NCBI RefSeq assembly: GCF_003086295.3
Contig: NC_092051.1
Coordinates: 6,812,810 to 6,876,809, forward strand
Direction: 5' to 3'
DNA length: 64,000 bases
Source of the DNA: Arachis hypogaea
Taxonomy: Eukaryota; Streptophyta; Magnoliopsida; Fabales; Fabaceae
In this document: positions 49,502 through 61,120 of the stretch, piece by piece
How positions within the stretch are numbered: the first letter of the stretch is position 1
How the letters are laid out: each line of letters opens with the position of its first letter
Program-made: the position numbers and the translations under genes
Notes under the pieces: generated by a model
The model's input: only the letters and a program-made list of their open reading frames with translations
Told to the model about the DNA's origin: nothing
Databases searched by the model: none

Positions 49502-49879
49502 CTATATATCGAAGGGAAGCATTGGAAGCTCAGAAATAAAGCTTTGTTCCAAATCAGAGAAGCCTCCCAAGTAACCACCGCCACAAACTACTTCTTCTTC
49601 TGATGAGGATATAGTTGGTGGCTTCTTCTGAATGTTGCAACAGTTTTCATGAGTGGTTGTTGGTGGTTTCCCGGTTATCCTCTGAACCAGTTCCCGGAAG
49701 TTCTGAGCTTCTGTCTTGATTATCTGCGGAGGAAACATGTGAATTATGCGTATCTTAGGGTTCTTAGTCCTTGTTTTCGATATTGTTTTGGAATCCTTGT
49801 GCATGGCTAGGGAAGAAGAATAATCACCTATGCATATCTCATTCTCATTACTATCAACCTTTCGAAGCTTGCTTTCCAT
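49502..49879 (-). CDS. VQ-motif protein, 125 aa
   Basis: An intronless gene encodes 125 residues. The VQ core FRELVQRITG is at residues 61-70 and matches F-x-x-h-V-Q-x-h-T-G. It is preceded by IRIIHMFPPQIIKTEAQN, the usual lead-in of the VQ17/VQ25-like group. VQ proteins are nuclear cofactors that bind WRKY transcription factors and act in defence, growth and seed development. The C-terminus (SDLEQSFISELPMLPFDI) is acidic and hydrophobic, as in related members. A (GA)27 microsatellite lies 11 bases upstream of the ATG, so the transcript would carry (UC)n in its 5' UTR. Confidence 0.93.
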   Translation of the reverse strand: MESKLRKVDSNENEICIGDYSSSLAMHKDSKTISKTRTKNPKIRIIHMFPPQIIKTEAQNFRELVQRITGKPPTTTHENCCNIQKKPPTISSSEEEVVCGGGYLGGFSDLEQSFISELPMLPFDI

Positions 49880-49886
49880 CGTAGAA

Positions 49887-49890
<4 letters not shown>

Positions 49891-49944
<54 letters not shown>
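49891..49944. repeat. (GA)27 microsatellite in the VQ gene 5' leader
   Basis: An uninterrupted GA run of 54 bases begins 11 bases upstream of the VQ start codon (minus strand). It should be length-variable between lines. Confidence 0.97.
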
Positions 49945-49947
<3 letters not shown>

Positions 49948-50107
49948 CTCTTATACCTCACTTGGCTTCTGCTTTTTGTGAGAAAAGATATAAAAACAGG
50001 AAACAATTATAACAAAGGTTAGATATACACAAAAAAATGAATTATTAAGTTAGTTATTCATATAGAATGAGTGTTAAAATATAAAATCTCCATTAAAAAT
50101 GAGTTTA

Positions 50108-50140
<33 letters not shown>

Positions 50141-50543
50141 TAATTTAGTAGTTAATTTTTAATTTGTGTGTATATATAATATTGAAAAATAATATTAGAG
50201 AATTATTAAAATTTATTATTTTTTATCATTAATTAACCATCAATACTTAAAAATATGAGATAAAGTATGTTATTAAATTATTAGAATAAAAAAATTAATT
50301 CACAAATAAATATTTTTATCTATAAATAATAAAATATTTTTATTTATAAATTCTAATTGTCTCTTAGTATTTGTCTATAACATTATATTTTTGAAAAAAT
50401 TAAATCTCATTTGAAAGTGCTTTATTTGGTTATTGTATATTCTTTAATATAATTAGCTTATGAGCAATACTCTTGTATATGTAATTAAAACATAAGAATT
50501 TGATGTATTTGTTAATTAACAATTAGTATATGTTTTCTCGAAA

Positions 50544-50890
50544 AATGTTTGGTAACCAAAGAAAATTAGCCAAAAACAGTCATAACTTGCCTTATTTAGC
50601 ATTTATTAATTGTTGCGACAATTAATAAATGCTAAATAAGACAAGTTCTGACTGTATTTTTTGTCTCTTCCCAATTGATCGCTTATATATGTAGATATAT
50701 TTTGCTACCAAGAATTCGGAAATGTTTGGTAACCAAAGAAAATCAACCAAAAACAACCATAACTTACTTTATTTAACATTTATTAATTGTTGCGATAATT
50801 AATTAATGCTAAATAAAACAAATTTTGGCTGTTTTTTTTTGTCTACTTAGCATTATCCAAATTCGAAAATGTTTTTTTTTGCCTTATATA
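50544..50890. repeat. Two tandem copies of a hairpin repeat, unit about 177 bp
   Basis: AATGTTTGGTAACCAAAGAAAA begins both copies (50544 and 50721). Each copy contains an inverted repeat around TGCG. In the first copy 50591-50613 and 50618-50640 are perfect 23-base complements with a 4-base loop. The outer arms (AGCCAAAAACAGTCATAACTTG and its complement) extend the fold. Confidence 0.88.
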
Positions 50891-51084
50891 TGTCTACCCA
50901 AGAATTATGCTTTTTTCGTTCACTCAAACACACAGCTTTTGCGTCCAAAAAACAAAATCGTAAACGGTTTAACCACTAAATAGTAAATGCTAATTAATCA
51001 TCTAGCCTTTAAACATGTAGAAAAGCCAGAAGTTTTGTTTTCAATTGGCATATTGCTTTTGATACATATTAGCAGTTTAATAAT

Positions 51085-51132
51085 GGTTTAATTATTCTGT
51101 TGGTTCTTATAGTTTTGTAAAAAATTTAATTA

Positions 51133-51183
<51 letters not shown>

Positions 51184-51404
51184 TATTGGGTTCCTGCATT
51201 AATTTTTTTTAATTAGGTCTATTTGAGCAGTAATTAACTTAATTTTATAGGAACTCAACTAAAAAAAGAAAATTGGTGTAGGAACTCAAATAAAAAGAAA
51301 AAAAAAATGTAGGGACCCAATTAAAAAAATTTAGTGCAAGGACTCAACTGAAAAAAAAAATAAAAATTTTATAAAATTATAAGGACCAATAAAATAATTA
51401 AATT
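51085..51404. mobile_element. MITE with candidate 9-bp target duplication
   Basis: The ends read GGTTTAATTATTCTGTTGGT and ACCAATAAAATAATTAAATT, an inverted pair that extends inward through TTCTTATAGTTTT. TTTAATAAT occurs at 51076-51084 and 51405-51413. A (TA)n run (51137-51175) lies inside. Inner motifs such as GGACTCAACT and GGAACTCAA repeat. The 9-bp duplication suggests a Mutator-type origin, but it is AT-rich. Confidence 0.72.
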
Positions 51405-52629
51405 TTTAATAATTTAATTTTATTAAAAGTTTATTTACAGGTCAGAATGAAAAATCATAAATATATAGTACTTCATATTATATAAATTATATTATTCTAA
51501 TGAATAGTTGACTAATATATATAATATAAGTAACATTATATTTAATTACAAATCAAAACTATTAATTATTAGTATTGCAGGATTGAAGGATTGGGGGAAA
51601 AGAATGGAAACAATCAATTGTTTGGCAATTTTGTAGATTATCACGAAGAATTCTGTTAGGTAAACAACGTAGGTATTTCGTAGGCAAAAATAAAAATGAA
51701 TTAATATTTAATTTCAGCATGGTAATGATAGATATATTTTATTTCTTATTGGTAATAGGTTTTCCAACAAAAGATTTACGCAACTTTTTATTATATCATA
51801 GAGTTAGTATCTTTTATGTGGACACAGGACATATATAGATCTTGAATGCAAGTTAATAAATAACGTGTAATAATTAATTATAATAATTTCATCAAGAAGT
51901 GAATTATAAGATGAACCATGCTAGTGATCAGCATAACATGCAAGAATAGAAATTTCCAAACAGAAACTAAAAAATATAGAGTTAAAAGAAACAGAATACT
52001 ATAATAGGTTTCTATTAATTTTAGTTTTTAAGTCTAAAAATTTAAGATTAAGAATGATATGGTGAGTGGTGACATAAGAATGGTGAGTAGGAATTTATCC
52101 AAGTTGGCCAATGCCCAATTGACCGGTGGGAAGAATGGGGCGGCGGCTATGTTGTGTGTATGAATTATTGGGCTTGTGACCTGTAATGGATAACATTAGT
52201 CAAGATCCAATACGAGTGTTAGTTAACAAATCAGGGAAGAGCTTTAAGTATGAATCGTATTGGGTCGATCACGAAGATTGTGAGAAAGTAGTTATCAAAA
52301 GTTGGAGTAAGGAGAAATCAAATGGAAATAATTGGAGTAAGACGATGGAAAAAATTAAAAATTGTTGAGAGGAACTCAAGACATGGAGTAAGATGACCTT
52401 TAAAAGGGCAGATAGAAAAATTCAAAGAATGAAAGAGGAATTTAGAAGATTGTAAGCATCAGAAATTTCAGAAGAGCAACAGAAAAGGATCCTAGAGCTA
52501 AAAGAAAAGATAGCAAAACAATGGAAGCGAGAGGAAAAATTCTAGAGGCAGCGAGCTAGAATAAAATGGCTAAGATGGGGCGACAAGAACACGGCATTCT
52601 TTCATGCGACTGCTATTCAGAGAAGAGAC

Positions 52630-54015
52630 ATGAACCGTATAGAGAAATTAAAAAATAGTACGGGACAATGGCCGAATAGAAAATGGAAAATAATGGAGCA
52701 CATTGAGAGCCATTTTCAGAACCTTTTCAATTCAACAAAAGGGCAGGATTTTAAAAAAACCATCAATAAGATTCCAAAAATGGTAACTAAAGAAATGAAT
52801 GATGAGCTATTAAAAGAAGTTACAGAGGAAGAGATCAGAAAGGCTGTCTTTAGCATGGGAGGTCTCAAGGCACTCGGGCCTGATGGGTTGAGCGGATTGT
52901 TTTATCAGAAATACTGGGAGATCATTAAGAACGACGTGTGTGCGATAATGAAGGAATTTTTCAATAGTGGGTATATACCTGAAGAGGTGAGCGAGACAAC
53001 AGTGGTCTTAATTCCTAAGACCAAGAACGCAGAGAACCTCAACCAGTTGCGACCCATTAGCTATTGCAATTTTGTCTATAAAATTTTAGCAAAAGTTCTA
53101 ATATAGAGAATGAAGAAGATGATGGAAAAAGTTGTATCGCCAACTCAAAGTGCATTTGTGGGGGGTAGATTCATACAAGACAATATCATTATAGTACAAG
53201 AGGCTTATCATAGCCTTAACAGAACAGGGAGAAATAGTTCCAAAAATTTAGCAATTAAGCTAGACATGAATAAGGCTTACGATAGGCTTGAATGGGACTT
53301 CCTAGAAAAGGTCCTCACAGCCTTCGAGTTTCAAGTCAGGTGGGTGAAGTTGATGATGGCATGTGTTACAAGTGTTACCTATAGATGCAAAATTAATGGA
53401 GAGCTATCAAGAAAAATCAAGCCATATAGGGGACTTCGACAGGGCGATCCCTTATCACCGTATTTGTTTATAATGGCAGCAGAGGTGTTAACAGTCCTAA
53501 TGAGTGAGGCACAAAGAGAAGAAAGGATCTCAGGATTCAAAAGAGCACCAACAGCACCCACTATCTCTCATCTACTTTTTGCGGATGACTGCATCATTTT
53601 GGTAGAAGCAAAGGAGGAGGAGATTTTTCAGATCATTATAGTTTTGAATGAATATACTGAAGCTTCGGGTCAGAAAATCAATCTAGACAAATCAAAAATC
53701 ACTTTTGGATATCAAGTGCCTTTACAAACTAGAGTGAACATCAAGGAGATTCTCGGCATGGCGTCATGGGATACTCCAGAAAAATATTTGGGGCTACCAG
53801 CCAACTGGGGAAGGTCCCAAAATAGAGCTTTAGCATGGATCGAGAAGAAGGTCATAAATAAGTTTGAAGGTTGGAAAGAAAATCTATTAAGTCAAGCAGA
53901 GAAGGAAACTTTAATAAAAGCAGTTGTGCAAGCAATACCGTGTTATGCGATGAATGTGATTAGATTTTTGAAAGGCTTTTGTAGAAGGCTGAGTTCAAGA
54001 GTGGCGAGATTTTAG
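52630..54015 (+). pseudogene. LINE reverse transcriptase, interrupted
   Basis: RT motifs are clear: GPDGLSGLFYQKYW, RPISYCNFVYKILAKVL, SAFVGGRFIQDNI, KLDMNKAYDRLEW, GLRQGDPLSPYLF and the catalytic FADD at 53578-53589. A TAG at 53104-53106 splits the domain in an otherwise unshifted frame, and a second stop follows at 54013. Two of the three catalytic Asp lie in FADD and the third in the KLDMNKAYD motif. The stops make it inactive. Confidence 0.93.
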
Positions 54016-54090
54016 TGGGCTTCATCAGGAAAAGAGCGAGGCATACACTAGAAGAGCTGAAAATCTATAACAGCAAGTAAAAGAGACGGG

Positions 54091-55647
54091 TTGATGGGAT
54101 TTAAAGATGTTGAGATTCAAAACCTAGCTTATTTGGCTAAGCAAGCTTGGAGAATTATAAAAGATCCGAATGCAACATGGGTGCAAATCCTAAAGGCTGT
54201 CTATTTCCCGAGAGAGAACTTTTGGGATACGAAGGCTTCAAGAAATGCTTTGTGGGTATGGAAGAGTATTTTACAAGGTAGGGAGCTGATCCGGAAACAA
54301 GAAAAGTGGTGTATAGGAGATGGTACTCATGTTAGTATAAGGAAGGACAATTGAACAGCGGGTAGAAAAAAAGAACTTAATTTGGGGATAGCAGATGACA
54401 AGAAAGTAAAGGAAGTAAGGAACTACTCAATGAAAGTGGCGAGTGGGACAAAACCAAAATTTACTCAATGTTTTCACAAGAGATAGCAGATAGCATAATG
54501 AGAACACCAATAAGTACAATAAAAAGGCATGACACTCTATATTGGCCTTGGAGAGAAGATGGTACGTATACAATCAAAACTGGTTATCAAGCAGCAATAT
54601 TAGAGGCGCAAGAAAAAACTAAAAATGGTCCTTCAACAAGCACTGATAGAAGGGGACTATGGAATGAGATTTGGAATATGAAAGTTCCCCCAAAAATCAG
54701 AACGTTCTTATGGAAGGCAACCCAAGATATCCTGCCCGTAAATACTAACTTATATAAGAAGAAATTGATAGCTAGTCCTATTTGCCAAATGTGTAACACG
54801 GAAATTGAAACTATAGAGCATGCTCTACTTCTCTGCGAATGGACGCAAGCCACCTGGTTTGAGGTTGAATGTCAATGCACACCCACAGTAGACTCAGTAA
54901 AATCGTTCGGAGACTGGTTGGTGGAATATATAGAGAAAATAAAAAAAAACAGGGAAGAGATCATCAAGAGATGAGAATAAGTAGAATAAGATTTTTAGCT
55001 TGGGAGGTGTGGAAGACAAGAAATCAGAAAATATTTCAGCAACAGAATATTCAACCAGAATGGACAATTAAAAGAGCGAAACTGATAGAGAATTTATTTT
55101 GGAACACAACAGACCAGCAATTTGTGGAAAAGAAGAGCGAGAAAAATAGAGCAGCACACCTGATCAGATGGAGGACTCCACCGGAAGACTGGTTAAAGGC
55201 TAATGTGGATACTGCTTTTAGGAAAAAGGATGGAAAATGAGCAATATATGTGGTCATTAGGAACAATAATGAAAAAATTGTGTTAGGCTTTTCTAGAAAA
55301 ATTAGTACATATTCAAGTATAACAGCTAAAGCTATAGCTATTAGGAAAGCCCTTATTATTATTGATAATTTGGATTAGGGAAAAATATTAATTGAATCAG
55401 ACAATTTAAAACTAATCCAAACCGTAAAATCAAATGCTTCCATTGGAGAAACTGAAGCAATATTATAGGATATTAGAGAGCTAATAAAAAGATTACTAAA
55501 TTGTGGTCTAACTTGGACACCCAGAGAAGGAAACCAGCTTGCTCACACAGTTGTTAAAATGGCAGCATCAGATTACCTTCGTCAGAACTGGAGTATGCAA
55601 CCACCATTGGAGATGCGGCGTATTATCAACATGGAAGCTCAACGTTG
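54091..55647 (+). pseudogene. LINE C-terminal zf-RVT and RNase H-like parts, interrupted
   Basis: 54091-54354 encodes the linker with LAYLAKQAWRIIKDPNATW. After frame changes, 54468-54974 has the zf-RVT region (IWNMKVPPKIRTFLWKA, CQMCN...HALLLC). From about 55190 an RNase H-like domain reads WLKANVDTAF, then AIRKAL, ESDNLKLI, and NQLAHTVVKMA before the stop at 55645. Several stops and shifts break it. Confidence 0.88.
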
Positions 55648-55860
55648 ACAACAACTATTGAAAAAGGAAAATCAATAATAAAGTTAGGAACACAATAATT
55701 CAAAAACGGTGGGAGTGAAATTTCAACGGCAGCAACAATTTGAATTGAGACAAGACATGCAATCAAATTGATATAACAAATCTTATTTTGAAGAAGTATA
55801 AAATGCAGGTCGATTACAAGAGAAAAGGGAGCGGGCTCGGTGCAGGAAACGAATTTCAAG

Positions 55861-56309
55861 GCAAATAGGCTGCAAATCGAAAAACACGTCATCATCAAAA
55901 TTGCAAATTCAGAGGAGAGGAAGTGGAAGCTTCCATGTTTGTGCACCCTCGACGTCGGAGCTTCATTCAAAGCGCAGGCAGCAGAGGAGAGCCAATCGAA
56001 AGTCTCAGTCACAATTAGTATACCCGCAGTGGTAAATTGGAGCACAAAGCAGGGAAAAGATAGGAAGAAGATCTATATAGGCAAATAGGATGGAAATCGA
56101 AAAACACGTCATCATCAAAATTGCAAATTCAGAGGAGAGGAAGCGGAAGCTTCCATGTTTGTGCACCCTCGGCGTCGGAGCTTCATTCGAAGCGCAAGCA
56201 GTAGAGGAGACCCAACCGACCCAACCGAAAGTCTCAGTCACAATTAGTATACCCGCAGTGGTAAATCAGAGCACAAAGTAGGGAAAAAATGGGAAGAAGA
56301 TCTATATAC
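55861..56309. repeat. Tandem duplication, unit 220-229 bp
   Basis: GCAAATAGG-TG-AAATCGAAAAACACGTC begins both copies (55861 and 56081), and the copies match to their ends with GAAGAAGATCTATATA. Copy 2 has a 9-base insertion (an extra GACCCAACC unit). They lie downstream of the LINE coding part and could be its 3' UTR. Open frames inside (55840-56088, 56090-56281) are by-products of the duplication. Confidence 0.9.
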
Positions 56310-56310
56310 T

Positions 56311-56460
56311 TTTTTTTTTGGTCTTATACATTACACAACACACCCATTCACACACTACTACTACTAACATGAGTTCTATATACCTCATTTAGGATTCGAA
56401 CCTGAGTGCAGCTCTTAGCGAGGCAGGTGATGCTGCCATTGATCCAAGGCCTCAGCTGCT
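56311..56460 (-). mobile_element. tRNA-derived SINE with 13-bp target duplication
   Basis: On the minus strand it ends in a poly(A) run (the T run at 56311-56319). A perfect B box GGTTCGAATCC lies at about 56393-56403. Identical AGATCTATATACT flanks it at 56298-56310 and 56461-56473. The tRNA-like head contains GCAGCTGAGGCCTTGG. It inserted at the very end of the second copy of the 220-bp duplication. Confidence 0.9.
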
Positions 56461-56473
56461 AGATCTATATACT

Positions 56474-58194
56474 TTAAAATTGAATGAATTAAGAAATTTA
56501 GATTGGGTTGGGTTTGATTGGGTAATTTGGGTCTTAATGGCCTATGTCAAAAAGAAAAAGTTTATTTTTTTCAAAATTCAAACAAAAAATCAATATATAA
56601 ATAAAAAAAATTAAAAAATCGGTTGATTTGTGAAAATATTTTCTATTTTTTTATATTTTTTAATTTTTTACATTTTAAAATACAATTGATTTATAAAAAA
56701 TTATTTTCAAATTTTAAAAATAATAAAAATATGTTTGATTGATCTATTTTTAATATTTTAGAATATAAAATTATATTTTTATTAAAGATACGACTTTAGT
56801 TATTTAATCGATATTGACAACTATAGTTGACAGTTATACTAAAGATAATGTATATATTTTTTGAACTTATTATGTAGGTTCATATGTACACATTTTTTTT
56901 TTGGTGACTAATAAATTTTATTTTATTTTATTTTATTTTAACCAAAGATATGAGTCATATGTACACATTTGCCTTGCTTTTGCATAATTATTATATTATT
57001 TACCTGTTTTTCGTTTTCTATAATATCTAGGCATTGCAATTTGAAATTGCCGTGTCTTCTTTTTTCATTTTCTTAAACATTTGGTTATTAAAAAAAAAAA
57101 AACAATAGAAAGGAGCAGCGCATGTGCGAAGCAGATGGATAATGGATGAGTGTGTGTAGCCATAAATTCGTCTTGGGCATGATATTCTATTCCATCTGTC
57201 TCATCGTACTTTTTGGTCTACTACTATTCCATCCTCTGTGTATGTTTTTTTGGCATAAAATTCTTACAAGCTGCAATGCCTACGGCCTATGCCCTCTTCA
57301 ACCATTAACTATGCAATAATTAGACGATGGTTAAATCCTCATGTTTTATCTCGTATGTTATGTGAGCGAAAAAGGGGGAAAAATATTATTAAAAGAACAT
57401 TTAAAATGTAAAGGGAACTCATATTAGGAAGTGGGACAGAAGTAACTTCCGAAAAGAAACAGGAGAACCAGAAAAAAGCCACTTTCGTAGGTAGAAAAAG
57501 ATGCATTGCTCTTGGAGGTGATTGATCTGATTCCTAACAAATTTCAGCACCAAATATCATTAATGATAAAGTGAAAGGCACATTATATTATTTTATTACC
57601 ATGATACGATTCTTCAACATACCCATCCACGTCTACACTACTCTCCTAAGAATTTTAACTAGCAGTAGAATACCAATACAAATTGTTACAGACAGTGGTC
57701 CATAATTTTGCACCATTAACAGAATATAGGAAAATTTTGAAGTGTGCCGTCGTACCGGTGTTTCTGTGATTTTTAATCGTTGATCTTAATTATAAAAAAT
57801 ATATATAATATATATATAATTAAGATCAACGGTTAAAAATCACTGATATACCGGTATGACGGTACACTTGAAAATCTTCCAACAATATATACTACTAATG
57901 ACTTGGAATCAAAAGCCATGAGTGACAAAATAAGAACAAGCTTCAACCAGAATAAGAACTAACACACAGTTGACATGCACCAATTTGAAACCATTGGGCA
58001 ATAATCTAACTGTTTAACACATGCCATGTCTTATTCTGCAATCAAGCAAACTATAAAACTACTTTTAACTACCAATATCAGGGTTCAATAGAATTATTCC
58101 CAATAATCAACCATCCTAATTGGCAGAATGGAAACTTTAAACTAAACAACTTTTCCGACCAAACACACCACAACTTGGACAGCAGCTCTAGTCA
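56474..58194. other. AT-rich intergenic DNA
   Basis: No gene is supported. It holds the hairpin MITE at 57729-57880 and the FAD2 3' flank. A TTTTA-type short repeat is at about 56917-56939. Confidence 0.6.
57729..57880. mobile_element. Hairpin MITE, family A, copy 2
   Basis: GGAAAATTTTGAAGTGTGCC on the left is matched by the inverted GGTACACTTGAAAATCTTCC on the right. Inner arms share CCGTCGTACCGGT and GATTTTTAATCGTTGATCTT, so nearly the whole 152 bases fold on themselves around TATATATAA. Flanks AACAGAATAT and AACAATATAT agree at 8 of 10 bases, a possible decayed target duplication. It is the better-preserved relative of 6272-6425. Confidence 0.85.
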
Positions 58195-59346
58195 TCACAA
58201 CTTATTGTTGTACCAGAATACACCTTTATTCTGAGCACCCTGATCCGACTCAACATAGAGACACTCTTTCGCCTCTCTCCACATTGCCTTGTAAAATGGA
58301 GTCCCATCGAACCGATAATACTCTCCCAAAATTGGTTTTATTGCATTTGTAGCCTCCATTGCATGGTAATGCGGCATTGTGGAGAACAAGTGATGTGCCA
58401 CATGTGTGTCAGTGATGTTATGGAAGACCTTGTTCAGGATTCCATAGTCTCTGTCCACGGTCGCCAATGCTCCCCTCAACCAGTCCCACTCGGATGAATC
58501 GTAATGTGGCAATGCAGGGTGAGTGTGCTGCAAATATGTGATCAACACCAAGAATCCATTGACCACTAGCAATGGAACACCATAAACAGCCACAACCCAG
58601 GCAAGGCCTTTTGCCAGGACAAGACGAATAAGACCATAGGAAACTGCAAGCACTCCAGCATCTGATATGTATATTTGAAGTCGTTCGCGATCGGAGTAGA
58701 TTGGACCATATGGGTCATAGTGGCAAGCAAACCTATCATAAGGCCTTCCCGAGACATTAAAAGCCAAGTAAAGTGGCCAACCAAGGGTGAGGGTAATAGT
58801 GAGTGTGAGCACTCTTCCTAGTGGGTTATTAAGGTACTTAGACCACCATGCAATACTAGACCTTTTCTTTGGCACAAAGACTTCATCCCTGTCAAGGGAA
58901 CCGGTGTTGGAGTGGTGGCGACGGTGGCTGTATTTCCATGAAAAGTAAGGGACCAAGAGGCCAGAGTGGAGAACAAGGCCAACCGTATCATCAAGCCATT
59001 GATAATCACTGAATGCATGGTGGCCACATTCGTGTGCGATGACCCAAACACCGGTAAGGATGCAACCTTGGACAGCCCCGTAGAGAAGCCAGGCCAAGTA
59101 AAATAAAGGGGAAGAGAGTTTGTGGAAGTAATTGGTGGCGGCATAGTAGAGGCAAAAGGCTATGGTGAGATCATAGACAACATAGGAGAATGAGCGGATA
59201 ACAGAACGCTGAAAACAGTGAGGTGGGATGGCCTTCTTGACTTGGCTGAGACTGAAGGGAGGTTTTTCATGCGGAACTCGCTTCGCATAGTCAGCCTCGA
59301 CCGTCCTGTTTGAAGGAGGAACAGAGGTTCGGCCGCCAGCTCCCAT
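58195..59346 (-). CDS. FAD2: Omega-6 (delta-12) oleate desaturase, endoplasmic reticulum
   Basis: A single coding exon encodes 383 residues. The start is the ATG of MGAGGRTS at 59346. The upstream in-frame Met codons are not used, because an acceptor (TGTACAG) lies 11 bases upstream, the usual end of the FAD2 leader intron. The three histidine boxes are intact: HECGHH (105-110), HRRHH (141-145) and HVAHH (315-319). Membrane segments flank them, and the C-terminus YNNKL is an ER-retention signal. FAD2 converts oleate to linoleate on phosphatidylcholine. The sequence is closer to the constitutive FAD2-2-like type of legumes than to the seed-type FAD2 of peanut, judged from memory only. Confidence 0.97.
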   Translation of the reverse strand: MGAGGRTSVPPSNRTVEADYAKRVPHEKPPFSLSQVKKAIPPHCFQRSVIRSFSYVVYDLTIAFCLYYAATNYFHKLSSPLFYLAWLLYGAVQGCILTGVWVIAHECGHHAFSDYQWLDDTVGLVLHSGLLVPYFSWKYSHRRHHSNTGSLDRDEVFVPKKRSSIAWWSKYLNNPLGRVLTLTITLTLGWPLYLAFNVSGRPYDRFACHYDPYGPIYSDRERLQIYISDAGVLAVSYGLIRLVLAKGLAWVVAVYGVPLLVVNGFLVLITYLQHTHPALPHYDSSEWDWLRGALATVDRDYGILNKVFHNITDTHVAHHLFSTMPHYHAMEATNAIKPILGEYYRFDGTPFYKAMWREAKECLYVESDQGAQNKGVFWYNNKL

Positions 59347-60913
59347 CTTCCCGCAACCTGTACATAACATAACAGTGCATTTGTTTCTTATTAGCATTAA
59401 TCAAAATTTAATTGTACCCGAATAAAATTTAGCACTATCTGAAGAAAGATATGAGCTAATACTTTTATTTGATTTGTGCAGAAAGAATGAGAATGGAAAA
59501 TGTGTGTGGTCTCTAAAGCAGAAACAGATAATTAATTAAACACTATACAAGAACATTATTAACAGGATATTATAGTCATCACTGTTTACAGGTTCGTTAA
59601 TTTTCATTTCCTTTCTCACTCAGTAAGGGGAAAGGATTACAGTCCGTGCTATAACCGCTATAATACATAACATACATAGTACATAAAGGCAAACTCAATG
59701 AAAAGTTAAAGTAAAAAAATGGTGAAAAACTCAAACTAAAAGCAAAACACCTTTCCAGCATTTACAAATACAAAAATTATATAGACTTTCATCATGAACA
59801 CAGAATTATATGGAAAGGGGCAAGGTTGCAGGAAATTTTATGATTTTTGGTCAAGTTAATTAACTTGATACAAAGTCGTCAGTTGAAAATATAGAAAAGG
59901 AAAGAAAATTATCGAATAAAAAACATGGATATGAGCTTGCACTAGTCAGAGTATTTTGATAATGGTCTCGTGCCTAAATTTAACTCGCAAGATTCAAAAA
60001 TAAAAGGGTAGATCCCACCTACTCTATTCTTTACTTTTAAGCAATTTAGACAAAAATTTCATAGGCACCAAAGAATTTCTCTTTGATATTACGAGGCTGC
60101 CATAACTTTGCCTGCATGAGTCATGGCCTTTCAAAGCAGGAATATGTCACACAAATTGTTAAGGTTAAGGTTTAAAAAAACTAGACATACACAAGAATAC
60201 ATCATTAATGTCAACAACTAAACTACACATCAGATTGACAAGTCTTTTAGGTTATAATAATTAGGATTATTAAGATTATTTTTTAACCGAAAAATCAGGC
60301 ATGCATGCAGTTAAACTGAATAATGTCATAAGAGCCACATACAAAATAAACCTTCCAAAAGACTACATGTTACGCAACATTATATATTAGCAATTCTCTA
60401 CAATGGACCACTGCATGTGCAATAAATTTGGTGAATATTTTTGTGGATCAGAGCCAATGGGGTCTCCGGTCCCGTCCAAAGTAGATAGGGACTTGCCTAG
60501 TGTGTGTCCAAAACCAATAGTGGAGCACACGGGATTTCAACATCAACTAATGCACATGACTATAGCTACATTGTGTCCTATATCTGACATGGTTCTTCAA
60601 TTAAATAATTATGGCTTTGCATGCTATGCAAGTTGCAATCTTGCAGGCTCATCTTTCAATTTATTCAACATTTCAAGTACGCCCTAATTATGCAATCTAA
60701 ATGCTACTCCTCCACATAATTGGTCCATATCATATCATAGCCACAGACGGTACCAACCAGAAAAGAAAACAGGATACATTTGTTTCAGTTTATTTGAGAA
60801 TACAATAAACATTTTAACAACAAAAATTTGTTATAGAAGTTATTCATGTTACTCTTTCTAGTATTTCAACAAAATTAAGAAATACTTTTCTTAAAAGAGG
60901 TTATAAAAATTGG

Positions 60914-61120
60914 TGGGTACTCCCATGAAGATATTATAATTGTCTTCATGTGATGATTTTTCTTTTTGACCCTTAGATGATGGAGTGTAGGGTTAGATTT
61001 TGATATGTTATAAAAGTGTTGTTTTTATTTGAAGTGTGGCCAAATCAATAAATCACACTTTTATACAAAGCATCTTCATAAAAAGATGTTTTTTGCATCT
61101 TCATTTGAGTAGCTCCCATA
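60914..61120. mobile_element. Hairpin MITE within the FAD2 leader intron
   Basis: GGGTACTCCCATGAAGAT near 60915 is matched by the inverted ATCTTCATTTGAGTAGCTCCC ending near 61120. Inner arms repeat a CTTCATG / CATCTTCAT motif. Boundaries are approximate and no target duplication is assigned. Confidence 0.6.

Larger units (their letters stand above)
49945..52185. other. AT-rich intergenic DNA with MITEs
   Basis: It includes an (AAT)n run near 50117-50141, the duplicated hairpin at 50544-50890 and the MITE at 51085-51404. 52080-52185 is slightly more GC-rich and directly precedes the LINE. No gene is supported. Confidence 0.6.
52186..55647 (+). mobile_element. 5'-truncated, degenerate L1-type LINE with RNase H
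   Basis: Order on the plus strand: linker after the endonuclease (SFKYESYWVDHEDCEKVV), RT domain, zinc-binding zf-RVT region and an RNase H-like domain. This is the usual plant L1 clade layout. The upstream endonuclease is missing, so the copy is truncated at its 5' end as expected from target-primed reverse transcription. Many stops interrupt it (for example near 52364, 52453, 52543, 53104, 54013 and 55238). No poly(A) tail is evident right after the coding part. The 3' flank is a 220-bp tandem duplication. Confidence 0.92.

Noticed and set aside
49891..49944. Possible CRISPR-like or satellite array
   Set aside because: It is a simple dinucleotide repeat; no spaced repeats with unique spacers occur anywhere in the window.
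55840..56281. Two similar 63-82-codon frames suggesting duplicated small genes
   Set aside because: They result from the 220-bp DNA duplication and match no family.
59347..59397. Upstream Met codons extending FAD2 by 17 residues
   Set aside because: A splice acceptor lies between them and the conserved MGAGG start, so this part is intron.
60403..60687. 94-codon plus-strand frame inside the presumed FAD2 intron
   Set aside because: No family, no splice context and low-complexity surroundings; kept only as a note.
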